Assembly: GCF_002159555.1 (NCBI RefSeq)
Contig: NZ_NFIV01000006.1
Coordinates: forward strand, 1-64,000
Reading direction: 5' to 3'
Source of the DNA: Muribaculum sp. An289
GTDB taxonomy: Bacteria; Bacteroidota; Bacteroidia; Bacteroidales; UBA932
Length of the DNA: 64,000 nucleotides
Of this stretch, positions 25,928 through 33,880 are shown one piece after another. The notes under the pieces were generated by a model. That model made no database searches and was not told the DNA's origin. It saw only the letters and a list, made by a program, of their open reading frames with translations. The position numbers and the translations under genes were made by a program. Position 1 is the first letter of the stretch; each line of letters begins with the position of its first letter.

Positions 25928-26944
25928 ATGAAAAAAATCTTTTTTATTGGTTTGGCTGCCGTAGCCGTGTTGGCAAGTTGCAGCAAGGACGAGACAATTG
26001 AAGTGGCCGGCAAGCAGGCTATTTCATTCGACAGTTTCGTGAATCTCAGCACAAAAGGTGCTGCTGACGACCTTACTTCCGAGACTTTCCGTTCCTTCCA
26101 GGTTTGGGGTCTGATGGAGAAAGACGGCCAGACAGGTACTCCGTTCGTAGGAACTGAAGTAAAAAGCGCAGACGGTAATTCTTGGAGTTATGACACTCCT
26201 GTATACTGGGAAAACGGTTACAAGTACAGTTTCGTAGCTGTCGCTCCATCCAATAGCGAAGCATGGACACTGAACGCTCCTGAAACTGTAGGTACTTGGG
26301 GATCAATCAACTTTACAAACGGTGAAGGTACTACCGATTTGATTTATGACGTTGACGGTACATACGCTGTTTCTCCTGTAGAACTTTCAGAGAACCAGTG
26401 CCCTGCGGCTATCAGCTTTACGTTCAACCACCTGTTGTCACGCGTAAGGTTTACATTCACCAACTCAATGGCCGATAACTCTACACTCAACGTTACGGAT
26501 GTGAAGGTACTCAATGCGAACAACAAGGCTGTTGCAACTCTTGGTGAAACGGCTACCTGGGCTTTGGCTGGTGACAATGCCGTGACCGAACTTGCTTTCG
26601 GCAATGTAATCCTGGATGAGGAAGCTGTGAATTTTGCTTCTGGCGAGACCAAGGCGACAGATCACAAGTATATGATTCCTGTGATGTCAGAGGGTCAGAC
26701 ATATCAGCTTTCCTTCAAAATCACCCGTGTTCACAGTGGAGTTACCGATGAGTACAATCATATCGTAAATCTTCCGGCTGTTACATGGGAAGCAGGCAGC
26801 AGCTACTCCTTCAACGCAACCATCAGTGCTGCTAACGTAAACCCTGACACTCAGCTCTGCCCTATCGAGTTCAAAGCAAGTGTTGAGGATTGGGGAGAAT
26901 TCGGTGATGATATCAAAATTCCTGATTCCGAGGATGGCGAATAA
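25928..26944 (+). CDS. Fimbrillin family major subunit (Mfa1/FimA-like)
   Basis: 338 residues. Lipobox LASC puts the lipid at Cys19, as in type V fimbrial precursors that mature by Rgp-type proteolysis. After KQAISFDSFVNLSTKGAADDL comes the two-domain fimbrillin fold: VYWENGYKYSFVAVAP (first domain), ISFTFNHLLSRVRFTFTN (second-domain opening) and WEAGSSYSFNATISA near the end, then a conserved acidic VEDWGEFGDD strand, the probable donor strand. The AT content and T-ending codons are higher than in flanking genes, suggesting transfer or high expression. It is probably the main fibre component of the phase-variable fimbria. Confidence 0.88.
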   Translation: MKKIFFIGLAAVAVLASCSKDETIEVAGKQAISFDSFVNLSTKGAADDLTSETFRSFQVWGLMEKDGQTGTPFVGTEVKSADGNSWSYDTPVYWENGYKYSFVAVAPSNSEAWTLNAPETVGTWGSINFTNGEGTTDLIYDVDGTYAVSPVELSENQCPAAISFTFNHLLSRVRFTFTNSMADNSTLNVTDVKVLNANNKAVATLGETATWALAGDNAVTELAFGNVILDEEAVNFASGETKATDHKYMIPVMSEGQTYQLSFKITRVHSGVTDEYNHIVNLPAVTWEAGSSYSFNATISAANVNPDTQLCPIEFKASVEDWGEFGDDIKIPDSEDGE

Positions 26945-26998
26945 TACATGTTCCGGAATGTAAATTCCAGAATACCATTAAAAAACCACAAATAATAG

Positions 26999-27028
26999 GG
27001 TATAAGGGGTTGAATGTCCCCTTATACC
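26999..27028 (+). promoter_or_regulatory. Intercistronic hairpin between fimbrillin and tip-like gene
   Basis: Perfect 11-bp stem GGTATAAGGGG/CCCCTTATACC with an 8-base loop and no T-tract. It could stabilise the fimbrillin mRNA end or lower expression of the next gene. Confidence 0.6.
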
Positions 27029-27089
27029 TGCAAATGGCAGAAGATGCGTTTTTGCCTCATTTTCAGTTGAATTCAAAATTCGAAAGAAT

Positions 27090-29213
27090 ATGAAAGGGTT
27101 TAAAGGTTTTCATCGTTTTCCGATATCGGGCATGGCCGCGGTACTGTTTTCATGCCTGCTCGTGTTGTCGTGCAGCGATGATATTATCGAAAGCAGCAAG
27201 GACAGGGTCGGGAAGCACAGCGACAATATCTGTTTCGGGATTTCCCCGGCTGATGAGGACTGGACGAAAGCCTCTGCCGGTACAGGGGCGGCCAGTGTGA
27301 AGGATACGGAGTATTATGTCCTGCGTGCGGAAAACAGTTCCGATACGCTTTGCCTCCGTGCAACGGTTACTGATGGAATATCGGTATCGGCTTTCGGGAA
27401 TGATGCTCCGGAGACACGTTCGGCTCAGGTCGTTTCACTTGAGACTTACGGCTCTTTCAGGGTGCAGGCGCATTGTACCGATGCCGGCGTGCCTGTCGGT
27501 GTTTTCTATATGGACGATGTGGCGGACAATCTGAACGCGGGTGTCTGGAGTACCCGGAATGTGTACTATTGGCCGGGTGAGGACCGTACTCTGCGTTTCT
27601 TCGCTTGGGCTCCTGTCGATGCGGCCTTTACTTCCGTTCCCGAATCCCCGGAAAATACCGTGCTGGGCTATGAAGTTCCGCAGGCTGTGGCCGACCAGAA
27701 GGATGTGGTTGTGGCCGTGACTTCCGATATACCCGGAAACAGCAATACCGAAGTGCCTCTTGGTTTCAGGCATATTTGCAGCGCAATCAGATTCGAATTC
27801 GGCCGCGAGATGCAGCCAGGGACTATAAAGAGCGTGGAATTAAAGAATGTAAAATATGCGGGGTCTTACGATATGGCCTCGGATACATGGGCTCTGAATG
27901 ACGGCGTAGCCTCTTTCAAGCAGGATTTGGGGCTTCCCACTACCGGCAATGAGCCCGACGACAGCCCTCTTACCAAGCCTGAAGGCACTTTCATGATGGT
28001 TCCTCAGACCCTGCCTGACGGTGCCGAAGTCGAGGTGGTTTTCGTTGACGGCGTGACCGGCCAGGAGCGCGAACCGATGACGGTTTCCATTGCGGGCTCC
28101 CGCTGGCCCCAGGGCATGACCGTAACCTACAAACTCTCCATTACGCCGGAGTATGACCTTGAATTTACTTCGGAGCCGGAAATCCAGGATGCTCACTATG
28201 TGATTTATCCTATCAATATCAAGGCCGGTAATATACCGGGTGGCTGGACTCTGACTTCTACAGACCCTTCGGTAACCCTCCGTACTGAACATACAGTCCT
28301 TACCCGTCGTGGTTTTTGGATTGAGCGCGACAGGGGAGGGGCCTCCATAAGCAGTACTGCCGTAGGCGACAATATTACCGTATTGGCTTTTCTTGAGGAG
28401 AACGTGGGCGAGACTACCCGTGAAGTCAATCTCGAACTTCGTCCTACGAACATGCCGAATGCCATTCCTCGTATATTCACAATCTCCCAACTCTGCCCGA
28501 GCTGGAACGGTGACCTCGGCTGCGAGCGAATCGAGGACGCCGACTATCCTTGGGGATTCATGTGGCCGGATGGAATGAAGATAACTTATAATATGCGTAA
28601 TGCAGGCTTGCTTGATTTAATAAAGAATGCACTTCTTAATGCATACCTCTCATGGTTTACGGATTATAACAATTTTGTTACAAAAGAAACCTGGGCACTG
28701 TCTATTACATCAGTCACTATTAATTTCGACGCAGTCCCTCAGGTGCTTGTAGCTACAAGTGAAGATGATGGGAAGAGAAATACGGATGAACTCTATAACT
28801 TCAATGGAATAAGCGATGTGGCTACGCTGATGAGTATCCTTGAAGATTGGGGCGGGACGACAACCGATGTCCTGCCTTTGAATCCTGAAGAATTCGCCGC
28901 CCGTGCCTGTGTTATGAAGAATAAGTTTGGTGTAACGATAGAATCAAGTGGACTAGGGAGTGAAACAATAGAGGTGCCGGTTCTTGCTGAAGAAGACCTT
29001 GTTTGGTATCTCCCTTCAAAAAACGAGGCGTCGAGGATGCAGGATACAGGCGAATATGCTTTGGACGGTATCTATTGGACTTCTACAAATTATGTTGCTG
29101 AAGATGAGCATAATGAGAATGCATATATATATACTGCCGGAGGGTCGACTTCAGTCGAAAAACGTAATGTATACCATCATGTCCGCGCGGTACGTAAAAA
29201 GCCTATTCCTTAA
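27090..29213 (+). CDS. Large fimbrillin-like tip protein with C-terminal FISUMP-like domain
   Basis: 707 residues. The signal ends in lipobox VLSC (Cys28). The N-terminal half (about 45-350) follows the fimbrillin plan: a YYWPGEDRTLRFFAWAP strand, GFRHICSAIRFEFG, then MTVTYKLSI. A middle beta-rich region (about 360-480) precedes a C-terminal block, LVWYLPSKNEAS, YWTSTNY and VRAVRK, that resembles FISUMP/DUF1566-type domains. It is about twice the length of the major subunit and last in the operon, which fits a tip or adhesin subunit (FimE/Mfa5-like); this is inferred. From about 28590 the DNA turns AT-rich, suggesting a C-terminal swap. Confidence 0.78.
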   Translation: MKGFKGFHRFPISGMAAVLFSCLLVLSCSDDIIESSKDRVGKHSDNICFGISPADEDWTKASAGTGAASVKDTEYYVLRAENSSDTLCLRATVTDGISVSAFGNDAPETRSAQVVSLETYGSFRVQAHCTDAGVPVGVFYMDDVADNLNAGVWSTRNVYYWPGEDRTLRFFAWAPVDAAFTSVPESPENTVLGYEVPQAVADQKDVVVAVTSDIPGNSNTEVPLGFRHICSAIRFEFGREMQPGTIKSVELKNVKYAGSYDMASDTWALNDGVASFKQDLGLPTTGNEPDDSPLTKPEGTFMMVPQTLPDGAEVEVVFVDGVTGQEREPMTVSIAGSRWPQGMTVTYKLSITPEYDLEFTSEPEIQDAHYVIYPINIKAGNIPGGWTLTSTDPSVTLRTEHTVLTRRGFWIERDRGGASISSTAVGDNITVLAFLEENVGETTREVNLELRPTNMPNAIPRIFTISQLCPSWNGDLGCERIEDADYPWGFMWPDGMKITYNMRNAGLLDLIKNALLNAYLSWFTDYNNFVTKETWALSITSVTINFDAVPQVLVATSEDDGKRNTDELYNFNGISDVATLMSILEDWGGTTTDVLPLNPEEFAARACVMKNKFGVTIESSGLGSETIEVPVLAEEDLVWYLPSKNEASRMQDTGEYALDGIYWTSTNYVAEDEHNENAYIYTAGGSTSVEKRNVYHHVRAVRKKPIP

Positions 29214-29250
29214 AATTGGCAGTAATGCACTGATATTCAATTTATAGAAA

Positions 29251-29299
29251 GGAGCCGGCCCGTGTAGTCGCAACAGACTCGTGACCGGCTCCGTTTTTT
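29251..29299 (+). terminator. Terminator of the fimbrial operon
   Basis: Stem GGAGCCGG/CCGGCTCC enclosing a 26-base loop, then GTTTTTT, 38 bp after the last stop codon. Confidence 0.85.
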
Positions 29300-29430
29300 G
29301 CCAATCCGGAACCGGTCCATGCGGTATCCATTGCAACTGCCTGGCGAGATTCAGTCCGACCGGGAAACGGCTTAATCGGTTTTTATGGCAATTATCTTTT
29401 GATAAATGGACATTATTTGATAATTAGTCG

Positions 29431-29438
29431 TATATTTG
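29431..29438 (+). promoter_or_regulatory. -7 box of tRNA-Ser(CGA)
   Basis: TATATTTG, a full consensus match, 28 bp before the tRNA. Confidence 0.7.
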
Positions 29439-29465
29439 CGCCTTGAAAACAAGGCTGCTTGTCAA

Positions 29466-29552
29466 GGAGAGATGCCGGAGTGGTCGATCGGGCCGCACTC
29501 GAAATGCGGTGAACGGGTAACTGTTCCCAGGGTTCGAATCCCTGTCTCTCCG
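29466..29552 (+). tRNA. tRNA-Ser (anticodon CGA)
   Basis: 87 bases. Acceptor GGAGAGA/TCTCTCC, anticodon arm CCGCA-CTCGAAA-TGCGG with anticodon CGA, long variable arm, T-loop GGTTCGAATCC. CCA is not encoded. Its 3' end contains CCTGTCTCTCCGC (29541-29553), the kind of sequence used as the integration core by NBU-type elements. Confidence 0.96.
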
Positions 29553-29586
29553 CAATGAATCTTGAGAATCAGGGATTTGCAAATTC

Positions 29587-29625
29587 AACACCCGATTTTA
29601 CACCCAAAATGTAAAGTCGGGTGTT
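29587..29625 (+). terminator. Terminator-like hairpin after tRNA-Ser(CGA)
   Basis: AACACCCGA and TTTTACA pair with TGTAAAG and TCGGGTGTT; a T-rich tail follows. It is a near-identical twin of the hairpin at 21633. Confidence 0.75.
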
Positions 29626-29687
29626 TGATTTATACCGGGCAGTGCCATGACAGTTCCGGCATCCTTTTGCATCTGGCGCGTTTTTTT

Positions 29688-29695
29688 TAATTTTG
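29688..29695 (+). promoter_or_regulatory. -7 box of lysO
   Basis: TAATTTTG, 16 bp before the first candidate ATG (29712). Confidence 0.55.
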
Positions 29696-29711
29696 CGGCC
29701 GGATTTTATGA

Positions 29712-30713
29712 ATGCAGGGGCAGATGTTCGTTCCGATAACCATAATGCTGATTGCCGCTGTTGCAGGTTTCCTGTTGCGGAAGGTGGAAGCTGTGCATCG
29801 TTGCGGTAGCGCCATAAAATATATGGTGTGGTTTCTCTTGTTCGTGCTCGGGCTTTCGGCCGGCATGAATGACGACATAGTGTATGGCTTTGCGCAGGTA
29901 GGCTTAGTGGCCTTCATCTTTGCTTTCTTCGGTACGGCAGGGGCGATGATTGCCGCCTGGGCGGTCTACAGGCTGTTTTTCAAAAGCCGTGAGACTGAAG
30001 GCTCAAGCGGGGGAGAGCGGGCCAAGGGAGGCCTGAAAGGCAGTTTCGTGATAATAGTCTTTTTTGCGGCAGGCCTGGCGGCTGGAATCCTGAAGTTTTT
30101 TCCTGAGTCTTTCCCGGTCGGGGAAGTGTCTAAATGGGCTCTGTATCTGCTGCTGTTCTTTGTAGGCCTCAGCGTAGGAAGCGACAGCCGTTTTTCCGAG
30201 ATAATCAGAACCATGCGCCCGAAACTGCTACTTATCCCGCTTGCCACCATTGTCGGGACACTCTCGTTTTCCGCCCTGGCGGCATGGCTGATAGGCCTGT
30301 CGGGCATGGCTGCTGGCATGCCCTGTGGTATGCCCGCTTGCGTGACCGGTGGCCTGTCCGTGCCGGACGGCCTGGCGGTAGGCAGCGGTTTTACTTATTA
30401 TTCGCTGTCCTCCGTCCTGATTACCCAGCTGAAGGCACCGTTGGTCGGGGCCGCTGCCGCCGCCTGGCTCGGTACGGTAGCCCTGCTTACCAATTTGTTC
30501 AAGGAAATAGCCGTTCTTGTCGGTGCCCCTCTGATGACAAGGCTTGCCGGCCCGTTCGCTCCGATTTGCGTGGGCGGCGCGGCCTCGATGGACGTTTTGC
30601 TTCCTTCGATAACCTCGGCCAGTGGCAGACAGTGGGCTTTCGTGGCAGTCCTGCACGGCGCAGTCATTGATTTCTGCGTGCCGTTTTTCGTGTCGTTTTT
30701 TTGTGCGGTGTGA
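29712..30713 (+). CDS. lysO: LysO family lysine exporter
   Basis: 333 residues; the ATG at 29724 is an alternative start. It has two copies of the LysO/DUF340 arrangement: an N-terminal part with KYMVWFLLFVLGLSAGMND, then WALYLLLFFVGLSVGSD and the conserved GSGFTYYSLSSVLIT and CVGGAASMDVLLPSI blocks. Around ten membrane helices are visible. LysO (YbjE) exports lysine and its toxic analogue thialysine from the cytoplasm. An unusual Gly/Met/Cys-rich stretch (about 197-215, GMAAGMPCGMPACVTGG) is inserted before VPDGLAVGSG and is encoded by repetitive DNA. Single gene; no lysine riboswitch seen. Confidence 0.88.
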   Translation: MQGQMFVPITIMLIAAVAGFLLRKVEAVHRCGSAIKYMVWFLLFVLGLSAGMNDDIVYGFAQVGLVAFIFAFFGTAGAMIAAWAVYRLFFKSRETEGSSGGERAKGGLKGSFVIIVFFAAGLAAGILKFFPESFPVGEVSKWALYLLLFFVGLSVGSDSRFSEIIRTMRPKLLLIPLATIVGTLSFSALAAWLIGLSGMAAGMPCGMPACVTGGLSVPDGLAVGSGFTYYSLSSVLITQLKAPLVGAAAAAWLGTVALLTNLFKEIAVLVGAPLMTRLAGPFAPICVGGAASMDVLLPSITSASGRQWAFVAVLHGAVIDFCVPFFVSFFCAV

Positions 30714-30798
30714 TTACCACCGAGCACACGGATGCCCGTCAGAATGCGTTGTGGGGCTGATTGATGTGCGCGGTAGTACTATCGAGCACAATTTTTAC

Positions 30799-30806
30799 TA
30801 CTTTTG
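30799..30806 (+). promoter_or_regulatory. -7 box of the ABC importer operon
   Basis: TACTTTTG, 20 bp before the chosen ATG (30827). It supports that start over the codon at 30761. Confidence 0.65.
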
Positions 30807-30826
30807 CCGTAAATTTTTATGAAAAT

Positions 30827-31978
30827 ATGTTTAAGAAAATAATATTTTTCCTTGCCGCCGTTGCCGCTACCGTTGTTGTAGGTGCCCTCGTCTCTTGTGC
30901 CGGGGGAAGCGGCCTGTCGCAGTGGAACGAAACCGTCTATGTCCCTGAATATGCCAGAGGCTTCAGAATATCCGCGGCTGAGGGGAAGGAAAGCGTGATA
31001 ATCACTACTTTCACCCCGTGGCAGGGTGCCGGAGGGGAAACGCGGTCGCTTTTCATAGCGCGCAATGGAGAGAAGGCCCCGGAAGGTTTCAAAGGACAGG
31101 TGCTTGAGGGCGATGCGGAAAGGATAGTCTGTCTGTCTTCCTCATACATTGCCATGCTCGATGCCCTCGGGGAGGTCGGCAGGGTGAGTGCGGTTTCGGG
31201 AATGGATTTCATAACCAATCCGTATATACAGGCCAACAGGGACAGGATAACGGATGTAGGTTATGACGGCAACACCGATTATGAAATGCTTCTTGCATCG
31301 GCTCCCGACATAGTGCTTCTGTACGGGATTACCGGAGCGAGCGGAATGGAAGGAAAACTGAAAGAGTTGGGCATTCCGTTCATGTACATAGGGGAATATA
31401 TGGAGGAATCCCCTCTCGGAAAGGCCGAATGGTGCATCCCTGTGGCTGAAATAATCGGTTGCAGGGAGAAAGGCATCGAAGTGTTCAACCGTATTCCGAA
31501 GCGGTATGACAGCCTGAAGGCCGTTGCCTCCGAAACGGCATACAGGCCTAAGGTCATGGTGAACATACCTTACGGGGACGCATGGATAATGTCCCCTCCG
31601 AAAAGCTATGTAGGCAGGCTGATAACTGATGCCGGTGCGGATTACATTTATCCCGGAGATACGACCGAGGTTTCACGCACGATAGATATCGAGGAGGCCT
31701 ACAGGCTTGTAAACGAGTGCGATTATTGGATAAACACCGGTCGCGTGGCTTCCAAGGCCGCCCTGTTGGCGGAACTTCCCAAGTTTGCGGATGTGCCGTG
31801 CATTAAGGAAGGCCGGGTTTACAACAACAACCTCAGGCTCAATGAACATGGTGGCGATGACTTCTGGGAGTCCGGGATAATGCATCCGGACATTATCCTT
31901 GAAGACCTGATAAACATCTTCCATCCGGGCTTGCTTGCGCAGTCGGGTCCGTTGTATTATTATCGGAAAATCGAATAG
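30827..31978 (+). CDS. BtuF/FecB-like ABC importer substrate-binding lipoprotein
   Basis: 383 residues from the ATG at 30827, which gives a lipoprotein signal with lipobox LVSC (Cys23). The class III binding-protein fold is seen in RIVCLSSSYIAMLDALGEVGRVSAV, the hinge-helix region (about 200-245), and the second lobe with the WIMSPPKSYVGRLITDAGADYIYPG block. Family members bring ferric siderophores, haem or cobalamin to a FecCD/BtuC permease; the ligand cannot be decided from sequence. First gene of a three-gene operon. The 13-bp unit GGAAAATCGAATA is repeated three times across its stop codon. Confidence 0.87.
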   Translation: MFKKIIFFLAAVAATVVVGALVSCAGGSGLSQWNETVYVPEYARGFRISAAEGKESVIITTFTPWQGAGGETRSLFIARNGEKAPEGFKGQVLEGDAERIVCLSSSYIAMLDALGEVGRVSAVSGMDFITNPYIQANRDRITDVGYDGNTDYEMLLASAPDIVLLYGITGASGMEGKLKELGIPFMYIGEYMEESPLGKAEWCIPVAEIIGCREKGIEVFNRIPKRYDSLKAVASETAYRPKVMVNIPYGDAWIMSPPKSYVGRLITDAGADYIYPGDTTEVSRTIDIEEAYRLVNECDYWINTGRVASKAALLAELPKFADVPCIKEGRVYNNNLRLNEHGGDDFWESGIMHPDIILEDLINIFHPGLLAQSGPLYYYRKIE

Positions 31979-32004
31979 GAAAATCGAATAGGAAAATTTG
32001 AATA
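31965..32004. repeat. 13-bp triple tandem repeat across a stop codon
   Basis: GGAAAATCGAATA, GGAAAATCGAATA and GGAAAATTTGAATA are consecutive. The first contains the end and stop codon of the binding-protein gene. Confidence 0.75.
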
Positions 32005-32012
32005 AGATAAGC

Positions 32013-33017
32013 ATGTCCGCAAGGGTAAAAATACTTTTCGTAGTCTTTTCGCTGCTGACACTCGCACTTTTCATTGCCGACCTCATGTTCGGGAGTGTAA
32101 AGGTAAGCCCGGCAGAGATTGCGGCAGTTTTGACCGGAGGAGGGGACGGGTCTGTCAACGAGCGTATAATCATCGACATCCGTCTTGTCAAGGCCATAGT
32201 GGCCGTGATTGCCGGGGCCGCACTTTCGGTGAGCGGACTTCAGATGCAGACACTTTTCCAGAATCCCCTTGCCGGACCCTCCGTTTTGGGCGTGACTTCT
32301 GGGGCGAGCCTCGGCGCAGCCCTGCTCATCATAGGCCTGCCAGTGGCGGGAGGCATGTCTCCGGTGCTTTCTTCTTTCGGAGTTGCCGGTGCGGCGTGGC
32401 TCGGTGCGGCCGCCGTCATGGCGGTAATAGTCGCCGTCAGCCGCAGAATCAAGGACATAATGGTGATACTGATTCTCGGAATGATGTTTTCTTCGGGAGT
32501 CAGCGCCATAGTGCAGGTGTTGCAGTATGTCAGCAATGAATCCGCTCTGAAGTCGTTCGTGATATGGACGATGGGGGCATTGGGGGATGTCACTTACACG
32601 CAGCTGGCCTTGCTCGCCCCTGTCTTTCTTGCGGGCATGGTATTGGCCGTGGCGGCAGTCAAGCCTCTCAACCTCCTTTTGTTGGGGGAGAAGTATGCGC
32701 GGACGATGGGATTGAATGTAAAACGTAGCAGGACAATGGTTTTCCTGTCCACGACACTTCTTGCCGGGTCGGTCACAGCCTTTTGCGGCCCGATAGGTTT
32801 TATCGGACTTGCGGTGCCGCACGTGGCGAGATATGTTTTCTCGTCTTCGGATCACCGTATCCTCGTCCCTGCCACGACACTTGTAGGCGCGGCGGCCATG
32901 CTTGTCTGCGACCTCATATCGAAAACCATGAATTTTCCTGTGAATACGATAACTTCCCTGCTCGGGATTCCGATAGTCGTGTGGGTGGTTGTGAGGAATA
33001 AAAATATTTTCAGATGA
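32013..33017 (+). CDS. FecCD/BtuC-family ABC transporter permease
   Basis: 334 residues from ATG at 32013; an in-frame TTG at 31998 would add five residues. Roughly ten membrane helices. The family blocks RLVKAIVAVIAGAALSVSGLQMQTLFQNPLA, LGVTSGASLG and CGPIGFIGLAVPHVAR are all present, as is the ATPase-coupling region near 215-240 (LLLLGEKYARTMGLNV). It forms the membrane channel for the siderophore/haem/cobalamin-type importer. The gene overlaps the ATPase gene by 4 bp (ATGA). Confidence 0.93.
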   Translation: MSARVKILFVVFSLLTLALFIADLMFGSVKVSPAEIAAVLTGGGDGSVNERIIIDIRLVKAIVAVIAGAALSVSGLQMQTLFQNPLAGPSVLGVTSGASLGAALLIIGLPVAGGMSPVLSSFGVAGAAWLGAAAVMAVIVAVSRRIKDIMVILILGMMFSSGVSAIVQVLQYVSNESALKSFVIWTMGALGDVTYTQLALLAPVFLAGMVLAVAAVKPLNLLLLGEKYARTMGLNVKRSRTMVFLSTTLLAGSVTAFCGPIGFIGLAVPHVARYVFSSSDHRILVPATTLVGAAAMLVCDLISKTMNFPVNTITSLLGIPIVVWVVVRNKNIFR

Positions 33018-33733
33018 TACGGTTCGAGTCGCTTTCGATAGGTTACGGGGACAGGCTGCTTGTCCGTGATGCGTGTGCGGAGATACCCGACGGTTCCTTT
33101 ACGGCCCTGCTCGGGCGCAACGGTTCCGGCAAGAGCACTTTGCTTTCGGCCATCTGCGGTGCGAAAAGGGATTATTCCGGTAAAATATATGCGGACTCCG
33201 TGGATGTGGGGAGTGTTCCACAGTACAGGCTGGCATCGGCGGTAAGTTATGTCTCCACCGAGCGTGTCAGGGTTCCCGGCATGACCTGTCTTGAGCTCGT
33301 GTCTCTCGGCAGAGCCCCGTATACAGGCTGGGACGGCAGGCTTTCCGATAAGGACAGGGAGATTGTCCTGCATGCCCTCGAATTGACGGGAATGGAGGGA
33401 TTCGCGCACAGGCGGATGGAAAGGATGTCCGACGGGGAGTGCCAGCGTGTCATGATAGCGAGGGCCCTTGCGCAGGATACGCCGGTGATTCTTTTGGATG
33501 AGCCGACATCTTTTCTCGATTATCCAAACCGCCGGGATTTGTGCTCGCTGCTTGCCGGCCTTGCCCATGATGAGGGCAAGACAGTGCTCTGCTCTACCCA
33601 TGAGCTCGAGATTGCGCTCGGGATGTGCGATTTTGCCATGCTTCTCGATGGGGGAAGGCTGGAGTTCATGTCTGTGGCCGCTATGGTTGAAAGCGGAAGG
33701 ATAGGGGAGGTCTTCGGTTATGGGAAGCCGTAG
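33014..33733 (+). CDS. FecE/BtuD-type ABC transporter ATP-binding protein
   Basis: 239 residues. Walker A GRNGSGKST, a signature loop with an unusual SDGECQR in place of SGGxxQR, Walker B VILLDEPTS, and an H-loop in CSTHELE. It is the energy-coupling subunit of the importer made with the two preceding genes. Overlap with the permease gene points to translational coupling. No transcription terminator is obvious after it; a new promoter for the zinc exporter lies about 85 bp downstream. Confidence 0.93.
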   Translation: MIRFESLSIGYGDRLLVRDACAEIPDGSFTALLGRNGSGKSTLLSAICGAKRDYSGKIYADSVDVGSVPQYRLASAVSYVSTERVRVPGMTCLELVSLGRAPYTGWDGRLSDKDREIVLHALELTGMEGFAHRRMERMSDGECQRVMIARALAQDTPVILLDEPTSFLDYPNRRDLCSLLAGLAHDEGKTVLCSTHELEIALGMCDFAMLLDGGRLEFMSVAAMVESGRIGEVFGYGKP

Positions 33734-33817
33734 CCAGGTTTTCGAATTGGCAGTTCGGTTTCCGAATCCGTGGCGTCCTTTCTCGAATTTGCAATACGTT
33801 TGCAAATCCAAATGGTT

Positions 33818-33825
33818 TAACTTTG
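33818..33825 (+). promoter_or_regulatory. -7 box of the zinc exporter/Fur operon
   Basis: TAACTTTG, 55 bp before the ATG at 33881. CAAAT/ATTTGCAA inverted sequence (33786-33808) just upstream could be an operator. Confidence 0.5.
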
Positions 33826-33880
33826 CATCCGAAAGGCCGCTTCACGGCCCGTTGAAGGTTTTTAAAATTAAAAAAAAATT

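Noticed and set aside
30714-30826. Cobalamin riboswitch before the BtuF-like gene
   Set aside because: The spacer of about 110 bp lacks the conserved B12-box-like sequence, so the ligand was left open.
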